Source: Butyrivibrio sp. XPD2006 (lineage in GTDB: Bacteria; Bacillota; Clostridia; Lachnospirales; Lachnospiraceae). From it: a stretch of 64,000 bases of DNA. The notes beneath the pieces are model-generated. The model was not told the origin of the DNA and did not search any database. It saw only the letters and a program-made list of their open reading frames with translations. Location: the NCBI RefSeq assembly GCF_000420865.1, contig NZ_ATVT01000004.1, forward strand, positions 153,718 through 217,717. The letters run 5' to 3'. Within the stretch, counting starts at the first letter, position 1. Each line of letters opens with the position of its first letter. The translations under genes were made by a program, and so were the position numbers. Of the stretch, positions 1-8,878 are shown piece after piece.

Positions 1-5
1 AACTT

Positions 6-1076
6 TTACAGACACTTCATCAATGTGTCAATATTTTCCCTGGTTGTAGCCCAGTCTGTGGCAAGTCTGATGACTGTATGGGTATCATCATACTTCTCCC
101 AGAAACTGTAGCCGACGTTTTTTTCAAGTTCAGCGAGTTTATCATCACTGATGATGATGAACTGCTGGTTTGTCGGTGAGTCCAGGAAAAACTCATAGTT
201 CTTTTCCTGTAATCTCTCCTTGAGCAGTTCTGCCATATCTATTGCGTTTCTGCTTATGTCCAGGTAAAGATTGTCTGTAAAAAGAGTGTCGAACTGAACG
301 CCAAGGAGCCATCCTTTGGCAAGAAGAGCTCCGTGTTGCTTGATGATCGGTATGTGGTGAGCAGGCTTTCCACCCTTTGTAAAAACAACAGCCTCTCCAA
401 ACATGGCTCCCACCTTGGTTCCGCCTATGTAAAAGACATCTGTCAGCTCCGCAATGTCCTTTAGGGTGACATCAGTTCTTTTACTCATAAGACCGTATCC
501 GAGCCTTGCTCCGTCCAGAAAAAGCGGAAGGTTAAACTCCCTGCAGACTGCAGAAATGTCCTCAAGCTCTTTTTGGGTGTAAAGAGTTCCGTACTCAGTG
601 GGGTGAGAGATGTATACTGCTCCCGGAAATACCATGTGCTCGTGGTTATCATCTGCAAAAAAGTTGCTTACATAATCCTTTAACTCTTTTGCGGAAATCT
701 TGCCTATGTTTGATCCGTATTTATCCGTATTGGTCTCTTCTCCTTCTGCAGGAAGAGGAAGTACTTTATGTCCTGAAAACTCGATTGCTCCGGCTTCATG
801 AGCTGCAACGTGTCCTGTCTGAGCCGCCACAACTCCCTCGTATGGCTTAAGAAGCATATCTATAACGGTCTGGTTGGTCTGTGTTCCGCCCACCAGGAAA
901 AAAACTTCTGCCTCCGGGCATTCACAGGCTTTCTTTATTTTATCCGCAGCGCTCCTGCATATATCATCGCTGCCGTATCCCACGTTCTGCTCCATGCCCA
1001 TATCCAGGAGCCTCTTTAGAATTGCAGGATGAGCGTTTCTTGTATAATCACTTGAAAAAGAAATGATCTGTGCCAT
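6..1076 (-). CDS. ltaE: Low-specificity L-threonine aldolase / beta-eliminating lyase
   Basis: A 356-residue PLP fold-type I enzyme that would cleave L-threonine or L-allo-threonine to glycine and acetaldehyde in the cytoplasm. The PLP lysine is probably Lys221 in YIGGTKVG, and the cofactor-binding Asp188 lies in LFLDGARLGYG; the N-terminal glycine-rich FLVGGTQTNQ stretch (about 60-69) is typical. Length is normal for the family and the stop lies 5 bases inside the window, so the gene is complete. The start has a good AGGAGAG ribosome binding site. It follows the methionine sulfoxide reductase gene by 15 bases and is probably cotranscribed with it. Bacterial members often accept other beta-hydroxy amino acids, so the substrate is inferred from family. 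Confidence 0.9.
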   Translation of the reverse strand: MAQIISFSSDYTRNAHPAILKRLLDMGMEQNVGYGSDDICRSAADKIKKACECPEAEVFFLVGGTQTNQTVIDMLLKPYEGVVAAQTGHVAAHEAGAIEFSGHKVLPLPAEGEETNTDKYGSNIGKISAKELKDYVSNFFADDNHEHMVFPGAVYISHPTEYGTLYTQKELEDISAVCREFNLPLFLDGARLGYGLMSKRTDVTLKDIAELTDVFYIGGTKVGAMFGEAVVFTKGGKPAHHIPIIKQHGALLAKGWLLGVQFDTLFTDNLYLDISRNAIDMAELLKERLQEKNYEFFLDSPTNQQFIIISDDKLAELEKNVGYSFWEKYDDTHTVIRLATDWATTRENIDTLMKCL

Positions 1077-1091
1077 GATGATCTCTCCTTA

Positions 1092-1556
1092 TTAACTTAA
1101 CTGAGTAAAATCTGCTGTCTCTTCCAACGCCTTTACGAACTGCTCAAGGCCTTCCCTGTCGGCCTCATCAAACCGGCCAAGGCTCGGACTGTCGATATCA
1201 AGCACAGCGACTACCTTTCCACCACAGTGAATCGGCACAACAATCTCAGAATTTGATGCGCTGTCGCAGGCAATATGCCCCGGGAACTGATGAACATCTT
1301 TTACCAGCTGAGTCTCATCGGATGCTGCTGCCGTTCCGCATACACCCTTGCCAAGCTCTATCCTTATGCAGGCAACCTTGCCCTGGAAAGGGCCGAGCAT
1401 AAGAGAGCCCTTGTTCATGATATAAAATCCTGCCCAGTTCAGATCTTCCATGTTTTCAAACAGAAGCGCTGAAGCGTTGGACATAACCGGAATAAAATGC
1501 GGCTCATCCTCAGCAAGTGATCTGATTTGAGCTGCAAGCAATTTGTAATCAGTCAT
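1092..1556 (-). CDS. msrC: Free methionine-(R)-sulfoxide reductase, GAF domain
   Basis: A 154-residue single GAF-domain protein of the fRMsr family, which reduces free (not peptide-bound) methionine-R-sulfoxide and so protects against oxidative damage. Three cysteines, Cys63, Cys73 and Cys97, have the same spacing (10 and 24 residues) as the catalytic and resolving cysteines of the E. coli enzyme, which separates it from generic GAF sensors. The motifs NWAGFY and GKGVCG are typical of the family. The start is preceded by GGAGG with 8-base spacing. It lies between the giant surface protein and the threonine aldolase on the same strand; a hairpin separates it from the former. Confidence 0.9.
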   Translation of the reverse strand: MTDYKLLAAQIRSLAEDEPHFIPVMSNASALLFENMEDLNWAGFYIMNKGSLMLGPFQGKVACIRIELGKGVCGTAAASDETQLVKDVHQFPGHIACDSASNSEIVVPIHCGGKVVAVLDIDSPSLGRFDEADREGLEQFVKALEETADFTQLS

Positions 1557-1576
1557 CTAAATATCCTCCAAATGAA

Positions 1577-1614
1577 AATGGATGTGACTTTAGTTTCCCA
1601 AAATCACACCCATT
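1577..1614 (-). terminator. Hairpin after the giant surface protein gene
   Basis: Eleven-base arms (AATGGGTGTGA and TCACATCCATT on the minus strand, with a G-U pair) enclose a loop of about 16 bases and are followed by TTCATTT. It sits 38 bases past the stop of the giant gene and before the sulfoxide reductase start. The T tract is weak, so some read-through is possible. Confidence 0.5.
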
Positions 1615-1651
1615 ATCCTAACATCAATTTACCTTGTGCACAATCATTTTA

Positions 1652-4600
1652 TTATGCGTTCTTCTTATCTTCCTCTTCGTCCTTTCTTTTCTTTACAGGT
1701 GCGAAAACAAAGAATTTAAGAATAGTTGCCAATACCATTGAGAAGAATCCAAATAATACGATACCGAGTACCATAAGCTTGTTAGGAGCCTTCATAGGTA
1801 TCATGGAACTTCCGATACTTGAGCCTTCAATAGATGAAGTTAACATTACATCTGAAGCAGGATCCATACGATTCTGATATTTGTCATCTTTGTCAAGAAC
1901 AAAATCGCTGCTTACTTTTGAAGCATCTGTATTAGTGTTGCCCATGCCTGACTTTGTTGGTACACTTGCCTCATCAATGGTTGTTGATGTCACACTCTTA
2001 GTGGTCTTTCTTACTGTACTGCTCTTCCTAGCAGGCTTTGCTGTAGTTGTAGTTGTAGATGCAGTAGCTCCTGTAGCTGCATTGTTTTCAGGTGTAGCTG
2101 CCTTGCTTGTAACTGCTCCTGAAGGTCTGTAGCCGGATCCTGAAGAATATGAATAGGAAGGACTGCTGTAAGTATATGTTCTTCCGCTTCCACTGCCTCC
2201 TGCATTAGTGCTTGAGCCTGTGCTGTTGTCATTTCCTGTAGTCAAAGTTACAGTATTCTTGTTGTTATCTTTATCGGCAGGTTTATTCTGAACATCTGCA
2301 GATACAGGATTGTTCTTGATATCTTGAGGTGCAGGTTTATTCTGAGCATCCTTAGTTGCCTGCTCAACTGCTTCAACATCAGCTACTGCCTGATCTACTG
2401 CATCCTGAGCAGCTTTTTCATCCTCTGCCTTACCTGCCGCTATCTCCTCTGCTTTATCTCTGATAGCCTCTGCCTCATTCTTCTTATCCCTGGCAGCCTC
2501 AAGTGCTGCTTCTGCTGCTGCTCTATCTGCTGCTGCCTTCTCAAGATCTCTCTCTGCCTGATCTACTTCTCCGGATAATCTGTCAACTTCTTCTGCAAGT
2601 TTGTTTACATCCTCTGAGATCCTGTTAACTTCACTTGCTATAGCTTCTAACTCTTCAGCAGCTGCAGGGTCTTCATTGTTTGTGTTTTCTCCGGATTCCT
2701 CACCCGTTTCCTCGCCGGTTCCTTCTCCGGATTCTCCTGAGCCTTCAGCTCCTTCTCTTGCTGCTCTCTCTGCCAATTTAGCTTCAGCCTCTTTAAGTGC
2801 TTCCTGTGCATCATCTAAAGCTTTCTTTGCATCTTCTAAGGCTTTCTTGGCTGCTTCTAAAGCTTTTCTTGCTGCTTCTTCTGCATCGGCTTTTCTGATA
2901 GCTTCTGCCTCAGCTTCCGCCTCAGCATCCGAAGCGTCGTTTACTGCAGCTGCTGCTTCCTGAACTGCCTTATCTGCTGCTGCCTTTTCATCTTTAGCGG
3001 TATTAAGCGCATTCTGAGCATCCTCTAAAGCCTTTTTTGCATCCTCAAGATTTTTATTTAATGCACCGTCTTCAGCATCCCTTAATGCTTTTTTAGCATC
3101 GTTGGCTGCATTTACAAGCTCCTGTATTGCACCAGAAAGTGCTGATGCTGCATTGTTTGCATTGTCTTTGGCTGTAGCATCGTCTGTTCCGGCTGCTGCC
3201 TCTTTTGCCTCTTTCACTATTCCATTTGCTTCATCAACAAGGCCTTGAACACCTTTAAGGGCTTCTTCTGCTGTTTCGAGATCTGAAAGCTTACCAATTA
3301 CATCGTTTATTTTTCCGATCTCATCACTTGCTGTTTTTGCTGCATTGTTTGCCCTGTCTATTGCTTCCTGCCTAGCTTGATTCGCTGCATTTGCTGCTTC
3401 TGCTGCGGCTGTATCTGCATTTTTCTTATCTGTTATTGCCTGCTGTGCTGCGTTGGCTGCATCTACAAGGTCTTTTATTGCTCCGGAAAGGGCTGATGCT
3501 GCATTGTTTGCATTGTCTTTGGCTGTAGCATCGTCTGTTCCGGCTGCTGCTTCTGTTGCCTCTTTCACTATTCCATTTGCTTCATCGATAAGTCCCTGAA
3601 CACCTTTAAGGGCTTCTTCTGCCTTTGCAGAATCGGTAAGATCTGCGATTACACCATTTATTTTGCCTATTTCGGCATATGCTGCTTCTGCTGCGTCGTT
3701 AGCCCTGTTAATTGCTTCCTGTCTTGCCTGCTCTGCTGCGGCTGCCGCTTCTGCTTCAGCTTCTGCTGCGGCTTTTGCATCATCAAGCTCTTTCTGGGCC
3801 TGAGCTATCTTTTCAAGCACTTCGCTAAGATCTTCATCTGTTGCTCCAAGATCTTTTGCCTTCTCTACCGCTGCATTTGCTTCGCTTATCTTTCCTTCTT
3901 TATCCTTGATATCTGCGGATACTGCTGCGTCTGCTGCTGCATCTGCTGCTGCGATTGCTTCCTGCTTTGCCTGCTCTGCTGCGGCTGCCGCTTCTGCTTC
4001 AGCTTCTGCTGCGGCTTTTGCATCATCAAGCTCTTTCTGGGCCTGAGCTATCTTTTCAAGTACTTCACTAAGCTCTGCATCTGTAGCTCCAAGGTCTTTT
4101 GCATGGTCTACAGCTGTATTTGCTTCGCTTATCTTTCCTTCTTTATCCTTGATATCTGCGGATACTGCTGCGTCTGCTGCTGCATCTGCTGCTGTAATTG
4201 CTTCCTGTTTTGCCTGCTCTGCTGCTGCGGCTGCCGCTTCAGCTTCAGCTTCTGCTGCGGCTTTTGCATCATCAATAGCTTTCTGTGCTTGTGCTGCTGC
4301 ACCCTCAAGGTCACTTATTGCCGTGGAAAGATCTGATGCTGCCTGCTCTGCATTGCCTTTAGCTGTAGCATCATCTGTTCCGACTGCTGCTTGCTCTGCT
4401 TCTTCTTTGATTCCGGTTGCTTCATCAACAAGTGCCTGAACGCCTTTAAGTGCATCTTCAGTCTTTTCAGGATCTGAAAGATCCGCAATTACATTCTCTA
4501 TCTTTCTTATTTCTTCTGCTGCGTCTGCTGCTGCATCCTCAGCTCTTTTTTTAGCTTTCTCCGCTTTGGTTAAATCTTCCTCAGCTTTATCAGCTGCCGC

Positions 4601-7600
4601 ATCTGCTGCGTCTGCTGCTTCTATTGCTTTTTGAGCCCAATTTGTTGCTGCGCTCTTTGAATCCTCATCATCAGTTCCTTCGGCTGCTGTCTTCGCTGCA
4701 CTTGCCGCTTCTCTTGCATCCTGTGCTGCTCCTCTTGCTGCATCTATTGTTTCCTTGGAAGGATGATCTTTTACTTCCTTTTTTGCTGCATCTGCTGCGT
4801 CTGCTGCCCGTTTTGCTGCGTCTGCTGCCTTTTCTGCTTTCTGAGCTGCATCTAAAGCTGCATCCTCTTTTGCCTTAATTGCCGCTCTTACTTCTTTTGC
4901 TGCCTTTTCTGCTTTCTGAGCTGCTGCATCTGCTTCATCGGCCTTTGCTCTGGCATTTTCAGCTTCTTGACGAGCCTGTGCGGCTGCTTCATTGGCCAAT
5001 CTTATAATCTCCGGATCAGCGATACCCTCTGCTGCTGTAGCTGCGGCTTCTGCATCATCCGCTTTCTTATCTGCTGTAGTTGCCGCTGACCTGGCAATAC
5101 CTGCAGCTGTCCATGCATCTCTTGCTGCTGTTTCTGCAGCATCTGCTGCGGCTTGTGTCTCTTCTGTTCTTGCTGTAGCTGCTGCAGTTGACGCTGTTGT
5201 GGTTGCACTACCGGCATCATCTGCTTTATTTTTTGCGGTGTCTTTCGCAGAATTTGCTGCTTCTGTTGCATCTTTTACAGTCTTTTCACTATCAAGCTTT
5301 GTCTGAGCTTTCTGCCATGCTTCGCTCAGAGCCTTCGCAGCTAATCCGGCATCTCTTGATTTTTCTTCAAGTGTACCTGCTACGCCATCTGCTTCATCCG
5401 CTTTTGCATTTGCTTGAGACTTTAACTCACTGTTATCTGTTGCTTCAGCTGCTTTTCTTGCATCATTTGCCTTACCTGATACTTCAGCTATGAGATTAGA
5501 TGCATTTGCTGCTTTTTGGACAGCGTTTTCTGCTGCTTTCTTTGCATCTTCTATTGTTTTCTCTGTAGGATTCTTAAGAGCTTCTTCGAGCTCTTTAGCT
5601 TTACTGATTGCGTCATCAGCCTCATTGATTGCAGTATCTGCTCTTCCGAGTACTTCCTCAATGTCTGAAATAGCTTTTCTAGCTGCCTCTTCTGCGTCCT
5701 TAGCTATTTTTTCACGGATTTTCTCTACAATTCCCTCTGCGTATCCTGCCTGTTTGTCAGCTTCACTGGCTTGTGTAGATGCTTCGCCAGCTGCTGCTCT
5801 TGCATCGGATTCTACATCAGGATATTTTTCTTTGTTTACTGCCTCAGCAGCTGCTGTTGCTGCTTCTGATGCTTCTCTTGCTGTATTTGCTGCCTCTCTT
5901 GCTGTCCTTGCAGCCAGTTCAGCCTTGTCCGCATCCTCTTTCTTACCTGTTTCGTTTGCCTTATCTGCTGCATCTTTTGCTGCTTTAGCTGCGCCTTCTG
6001 CATCTCCGGCTGCGGTTGTTGCTGTCTGCGTTGCCTTTATTGCTTTGTTTTTGGCATCTTCATCAAGCTCATCCTGAGCAGCCTTTGCTGCCTCTCTTGC
6101 TGCTTTTGCTGCTTCATCTGCTTCCTCAGCATATTTTCTTGCATCGCTTTCTGCTGTTTTTGCAGCTGTCTTTTCTTCCTCGGTTACATTTGGATCAGCA
6201 GCTGCATTTTTGACAGCATCAGCTGCCTTTATTGCGGCATCTCTTGCAAGCTCTGCTGCTTCTGCAGCAGCAATGGCTGCAGTTATTGTCTCAGGTGAAG
6301 ACTTATCAACGCGCTCTGCTCTGTTATTGGCTGACTCTGCTGCTACTTTTGCTGTTTCTGCAGCATTTTTTGCTTCGAGTGTTGCTTTCTCAACTCCGGC
6401 CTTTGCATTCTTGATCTTCTCATCAAGCTTTGCCTGAGCCGCATCAGCTGCAACACCTGCATCTTTTATTGCCTGTTTTGCATCTTGAACTTTTTGCTTA
6501 GCGTTTTTAAGTGTTTCTTCTGTAGTTTTTTTGTCTTTGGCATTACTGAGTGCCAGTGCGTTCTCAGCATCTTCTATTGCTTTTTCAGCTGCCTGTACTG
6601 CAGTTGCTGCTTCACCGACCTTGACTCTGGTTTCACCTATTGCGGTTGCTGTTATCTTAGTTTCATCTTCTAATACTTTTGCTGCATCAGTTGCCAGACC
6701 TGCTGCTGTCTTTGCCTTATCTGCCAGCTGAGCTGCTTTTGTTACTGCTGTTTTTGCTGCATCATTTAATTTGCCCTGTGCATTGTTTGCAGCATTTCTT
6801 GCATCATTCGCGGCTTTCTGAGTATCTTCGATTGCCTGTACCGCAATGTCTCTATATTGTAACACACCATTTGTATACGCATTATCACTCTCTCCAAGAT
6901 ATTGCTTGGCTATTATATATTCATTAGCTGCATTTATATATTTATTTGCTGCATTAGTTAATTCAGTTACTGCATTTTGTGCATCTGTTGCGCTGCTATT
7001 CGCACTGTCTATATTTGCCTTTGTTGCCTGACCCATTACTGCAGTTGTTGCATTTTCAGCTTTTGTTTTTGCAGCATTTGCAGTTCCATAAGCAGACTGT
7101 AGTCCTGGAAAACTTTTATCTGCTTCATTTTTCAGCTTCTCTACTGCTGATTTTGCTGCCTGTTTTGCGCCTTCTCCCGACTTATTTGCCGTATTTACCA
7201 TGCTCTCTAACTGCTGGTATGCACTTAAAGCATTCTGATTCTGTGTGCCAAGGTAAATATCCGCAACTTCGGCTGCTGCCACTTTTGCCTTTTCTATAGC
7301 AGCATCTACAGCCCCGGCTGCCTCCATAGCCTTTTTAACATTCTCAGCTGATGGGGTTTTATTGACTTGATTCTTCCAATAATTTGCGTTCTGATTTGCT
7401 GTATACAACTCTCTGATTACAGCATTTGCTTTATCTATTGCCGGCTGAGGATCGATTGTCGGATTTACAGTCTCCTCATCAGCCATAGTAAATGTGACGC
7501 TATTTATTGTTGCGTATTTGTAGTCATCACTGTCAAAAGAATTGTCCCTATAGTAATTCGTAGCATAATCGTCTATGTTAGACATTACACCAAAATATTT

Positions 7601-8479
7601 GGCTATTCCTCCATTTGTCTTAACGCTGTAAGTGCCGTTTCCGGTACTATCATACTGAACAAAAAGTTCATTCCAGTTTTCATCGTAGAGCTTATATGCA
7701 AGAAGAAGATTCTTGCTCACATTTGATACATTAACGTTTATGCTGATAAGTTTACTAAGATCAATTCGCTGATCCAACTCAATATATGTGTCCTGATAGT
7801 CTCTCTGGAACTTAAGCTGACCATTACTATAGCTATCCCTACCATCAACATTCGGTATTCTGTTGACGAAATTCAGTTGATTCTTTGAAAGCTGAATTGT
7901 TTGGGGATTGTCTACCTGATGCGCCTCCTCCTTACTTTCACCCTTCATAGTTACTTTAACATAGTCAATTCCGATTGTATTACCTGCGGACTGAGACATG
8001 ATTCCGATGTGATTGAATCTTCCGCTGAATTTAGGCTTAATGACTATTTCGCCATTGCTATTTGCAGCCAGATCATAATATGTCCACTTATCGGTTTTAT
8101 CACTAAGTGTGAGATCATTGTGGAGCTTAACTGCAATCAGATTATCCTGCCTGTTAAGCTTGATTGTCACACTGTCTACCTGATATCCCCAATATTCCTT
8201 TTGAAGATCAAAGATATATTCCTGATTTTGTTTTTCCAGATATACTTCGTTAGACCATCTACTGTCACTTTGGTCCCATCTGGCAACAACCAGGTTATCG
8301 TAATTCTTTTCACTTTTTCCAACTGTAGTATTATTGCTGTAATCCCACTTGACGTTCATTGACACGCCACTCTGGGTTGCTCCTGCAGCCTGTACTCCTA
8401 CAGTATTTACATCAACCGTACCGACTATCAACGCGATTGCCAGTACAAATGTAATTAAGCGATTGACTAAGTTTTTCAT
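1652..8479 (-). CDS. Giant alanine-rich coiled-coil surface protein with C-terminal membrane anchor
   Basis: A 2275-residue exported protein of unrecognised function. Residues 1-32 form a signal peptide ending near VQAAG. About residues 35-180 and 195-335 look like two beta-rich, aromatic-containing modules, possibly carbohydrate-binding (inference). From about 345 to 2020 the sequence is almost entirely Ala/Glu/Lys/Asp helix with heptad-like spacing, including near-exact 81- and 117-residue internal repeats. A Gly/Ser/Tyr- and Thr-rich linker follows, then one hydrophobic segment near the C terminus (VLGIVLFGFFSMVLATILKF) and a KKRKDEEEDKKNA-type charged cytoplasmic tail. There is no LPXTG motif, so it would be membrane-anchored rather than sortase-linked. 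Its start has AAAGGAG at good spacing. A cre-like box overlaps the probable promoter. A rod-like adhesin or spacer spanning the wall is the simplest reading. Confidence 0.85.
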   Translation of the reverse strand: MKNLVNRLITFVLAIALIVGTVDVNTVGVQAAGATQSGVSMNVKWDYSNNTTVGKSEKNYDNLVVARWDQSDSRWSNEVYLEKQNQEYIFDLQKEYWGYQVDSVTIKLNRQDNLIAVKLHNDLTLSDKTDKWTYYDLAANSNGEIVIKPKFSGRFNHIGIMSQSAGNTIGIDYVKVTMKGESKEEAHQVDNPQTIQLSKNQLNFVNRIPNVDGRDSYSNGQLKFQRDYQDTYIELDQRIDLSKLISINVNVSNVSKNLLLAYKLYDENWNELFVQYDSTGNGTYSVKTNGGIAKYFGVMSNIDDYATNYYRDNSFDSDDYKYATINSVTFTMADEETVNPTIDPQPAIDKANAVIRELYTANQNANYWKNQVNKTPSAENVKKAMEAAGAVDAAIEKAKVAAAEVADIYLGTQNQNALSAYQQLESMVNTANKSGEGAKQAAKSAVEKLKNEADKSFPGLQSAYGTANAAKTKAENATTAVMGQATKANIDSANSSATDAQNAVTELTNAANKYINAANEYIIAKQYLGESDNAYTNGVLQYRDIAVQAIEDTQKAANDARNAANNAQGKLNDAAKTAVTKAAQLADKAKTAAGLATDAAKVLEDETKITATAIGETRVKVGEAATAVQAAEKAIEDAENALALSNAKDKKTTEETLKNAKQKVQDAKQAIKDAGVAADAAQAKLDEKIKNAKAGVEKATLEAKNAAETAKVAAESANNRAERVDKSSPETITAAIAAAEAAELARDAAIKAADAVKNAAADPNVTEEEKTAAKTAESDARKYAEEADEAAKAAREAAKAAQDELDEDAKNKAIKATQTATTAAGDAEGAAKAAKDAADKANETGKKEDADKAELAARTAREAANTAREASEAATAAAEAVNKEKYPDVESDARAAAGEASTQASEADKQAGYAEGIVEKIREKIAKDAEEAARKAISDIEEVLGRADTAINEADDAISKAKELEEALKNPTEKTIEDAKKAAENAVQKAANASNLIAEVSGKANDARKAAEATDNSELKSQANAKADEADGVAGTLEEKSRDAGLAAKALSEAWQKAQTKLDSEKTVKDATEAANSAKDTAKNKADDAGSATTTASTAAATARTEETQAAADAAETAARDAWTAAGIARSAATTADKKADDAEAAATAAEGIADPEIIRLANEAAAQARQEAENARAKADEADAAAQKAEKAAKEVRAAIKAKEDAALDAAQKAEKAADAAKRAADAADAAKKEVKDHPSKETIDAARGAAQDAREAASAAKTAAEGTDDEDSKSAATNWAQKAIEAADAADAAADKAEEDLTKAEKAKKRAEDAAADAAEEIRKIENVIADLSDPEKTEDALKGVQALVDEATGIKEEAEQAAVGTDDATAKGNAEQAASDLSTAISDLEGAAAQAQKAIDDAKAAAEAEAEAAAAAAEQAKQEAITAADAAADAAVSADIKDKEGKISEANTAVDHAKDLGATDAELSEVLEKIAQAQKELDDAKAAAEAEAEAAAAAEQAKQEAIAAADAAADAAVSADIKDKEGKISEANAAVEKAKDLGATDEDLSEVLEKIAQAQKELDDAKAAAEAEAEAAAAAEQARQEAINRANDAAEAAYAEIGKINGVIADLTDSAKAEEALKGVQGLIDEANGIVKEATEAAAGTDDATAKDNANNAASALSGAIKDLVDAANAAQQAITDKKNADTAAAEAANAANQARQEAIDRANNAAKTASDEIGKINDVIGKLSDLETAEEALKGVQGLVDEANGIVKEAKEAAAGTDDATAKDNANNAASALSGAIQELVNAANDAKKALRDAEDGALNKNLEDAKKALEDAQNALNTAKDEKAAADKAVQEAAAAVNDASDAEAEAEAEAIRKADAEEAARKALEAAKKALEDAKKALDDAQEALKEAEAKLAERAAREGAEGSGESGEGTGEETGEESGENTNNEDPAAAEELEAIASEVNRISEDVNKLAEEVDRLSGEVDQAERDLEKAAADRAAAEAALEAARDKKNEAEAIRDKAEEIAAGKAEDEKAAQDAVDQAVADVEAVEQATKDAQNKPAPQDIKNNPVSADVQNKPADKDNNKNTVTLTTGNDNSTGSSTNAGGSGSGRTYTYSSPSYSYSSGSGYRPSGAVTSKAATPENNAATGATASTTTTTAKPARKSSTVRKTTKSVTSTTIDEASVPTKSGMGNTNTDASKVSSDFVLDKDDKYQNRMDPASDVMLTSSIEGSSIGSSMIPMKAPNKLMVLGIVLFGFFSMVLATILKFFVFAPVKKRKDEEEDKKNA
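3075..3715 (-). repeat. Two tandem 117-codon repeats in the giant coiled-coil gene
   Basis: The block coding for EALKGVQGL...AAAGTDDATAKDNANNAASALSGAI occurs twice with a 351-base period (the same GCTGATGCTGCATTG string at 3141 and 3492). A more diverged relative lies near 4320-4450. The reading frame is kept, which points to in-frame duplication of a coiled-coil module. Confidence 0.8.
3735..4220 (-). repeat. Two tandem 81-codon repeats in the giant coiled-coil gene
   Basis: The unit running from EQAKQEAI through SADIKDKEGKISEAN and EVLEKIAQAQKELDD to an Ala/Glu run occurs twice with a 243-base period (GCATCATCAAGCTC at 3777 and 4020) and begins a third time before breaking off. DNA identity between the copies is very high, so copy number could vary by recombination. 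Confidence 0.85.
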
Positions 8480-8509
8480 AACTTGCTCCTTTCACATCAC
8501 ACGACTTGC

Positions 8510-8547
8510 ATTGTAGAGCTTCTTTTAAAAAAACGTAAGCGTTTTCA
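8510..8547 (-). promoter_or_regulatory. Candidate promoter with cre-like (CcpA) operator for the giant surface protein gene
   Basis: On the minus strand TGAAAACGCTTACG (8547-8534) matches 13 of 14 positions of the catabolite-responsive element consensus TGWAANCGNTNWCA. A TACAAT -10 candidate at 8515-8510 would put the -35 region inside the box, a position at which CcpA usually represses. The box lies about 55 bases upstream of the giant gene's start. The match is seen; control by CcpA is inference. Confidence 0.4.
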
Positions 8548-8634
8548 TGGCGAAATTATGAAAAAACTGTGAAATCCGAAACCGTATTTCGTTAATCAGT
8601 TTCCAGTTGAAACAAAATCTCAGATTCTCCCCTG

Positions 8635-8663
8635 TTGACACAAAAGAGTCTGTCAATTATACT
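8635..8663 (+). promoter_or_regulatory. Consensus sigma-A promoter of the attenuator leader
   Basis: TTGACA (8635-8640), 17-base spacer, TATACT (8658-8663). Transcription should start near 8670, giving a leader of about 230 bases before the GNAT-methyltransferase start codon. It is divergent from the promoter of the giant surface protein. Confidence 0.75.
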
Positions 8664-8696
8664 AGCTTTTAAATAATTTTCTGAAAGAGAACGAAT

Positions 8697-8813
8697 ATGT
8701 TAGACACATTACTCATCAACTCAATAACACCATCCAATAAACCCGTGAATAATAATCAGGGGTCTAATAATGCTGAGTTTGATGAGGATAAGCGAAGATG
8801 TATATTCAATTAA
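8697..8813 (+). CDS. Candidate 38-residue leader peptide of the attenuator
   Basis: A short ORF beginning MLDTLLINSITP and ending at TAA 8811-8813, about 27 bases after the predicted transcription start. A modest AAAGAGA ribosome binding site lies 6 bases before the ATG. Its early codons (Leu5 to Ser9) cover the first regulatory RNA segment (8712-8723), and later codons cover the second (8774-8787). A ribosome paused early would therefore change which hairpin forms downstream. A second, 12-codon ORF (ATG 8798 to TGA 8836) overlaps its end out of frame and could play a similar part. Neither is known to be translated. Confidence 0.45.
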   Translation: MLDTLLINSITPSNKPVNNNQGSNNAEFDEDKRRCIFN

Positions 8814-8878
8814 CGAATATATATATGATCCATTGATAAAGACCTCATCAGACTATAAGGGTTTGATGAGGTTTTTTT
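8712..8878 (+). promoter_or_regulatory. Four-segment transcription attenuator ending in a terminator
   Basis: Segments: A 8712-8723 (CTCATCAACTCA), B 8777-8787 (GTTTGATGAGG), C 8843-8853 (CCTCATCAGAC), D 8861-8871 (GTTTGATGAGG). B and D are identical 11-mers, so C can pair with either but not both. C:D makes an 11-bp stem with a 7-base loop followed by seven T (8872-8878), an intrinsic terminator. B:C would be the antiterminator. A pairs with B across 12 bp with one bulged T and would favour termination. The GNAT-methyltransferase start codon is 25 bases past the T run. The pairing is read directly; the regulatory mechanism is inference from trp- and erm-type attenuators. Confidence 0.7.

Noticed and set aside
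3075..4220. Regular DNA repeats that could suggest a CRISPR array
   Set aside because: The period is 243 or 351 bases, the repeats are in-frame coding modules, and there are no short identical repeats with unique spacers.
1881..7726. Many open frames on the plus strand and in other frames opposite the giant surface protein, rich in Leu, Cys or Ser
   Set aside because: They arise because the Ala/Glu/Lys codons of the real gene read as GCT/TGC-rich open frames on the other strand; none has a ribosome binding site with a sensible protein.
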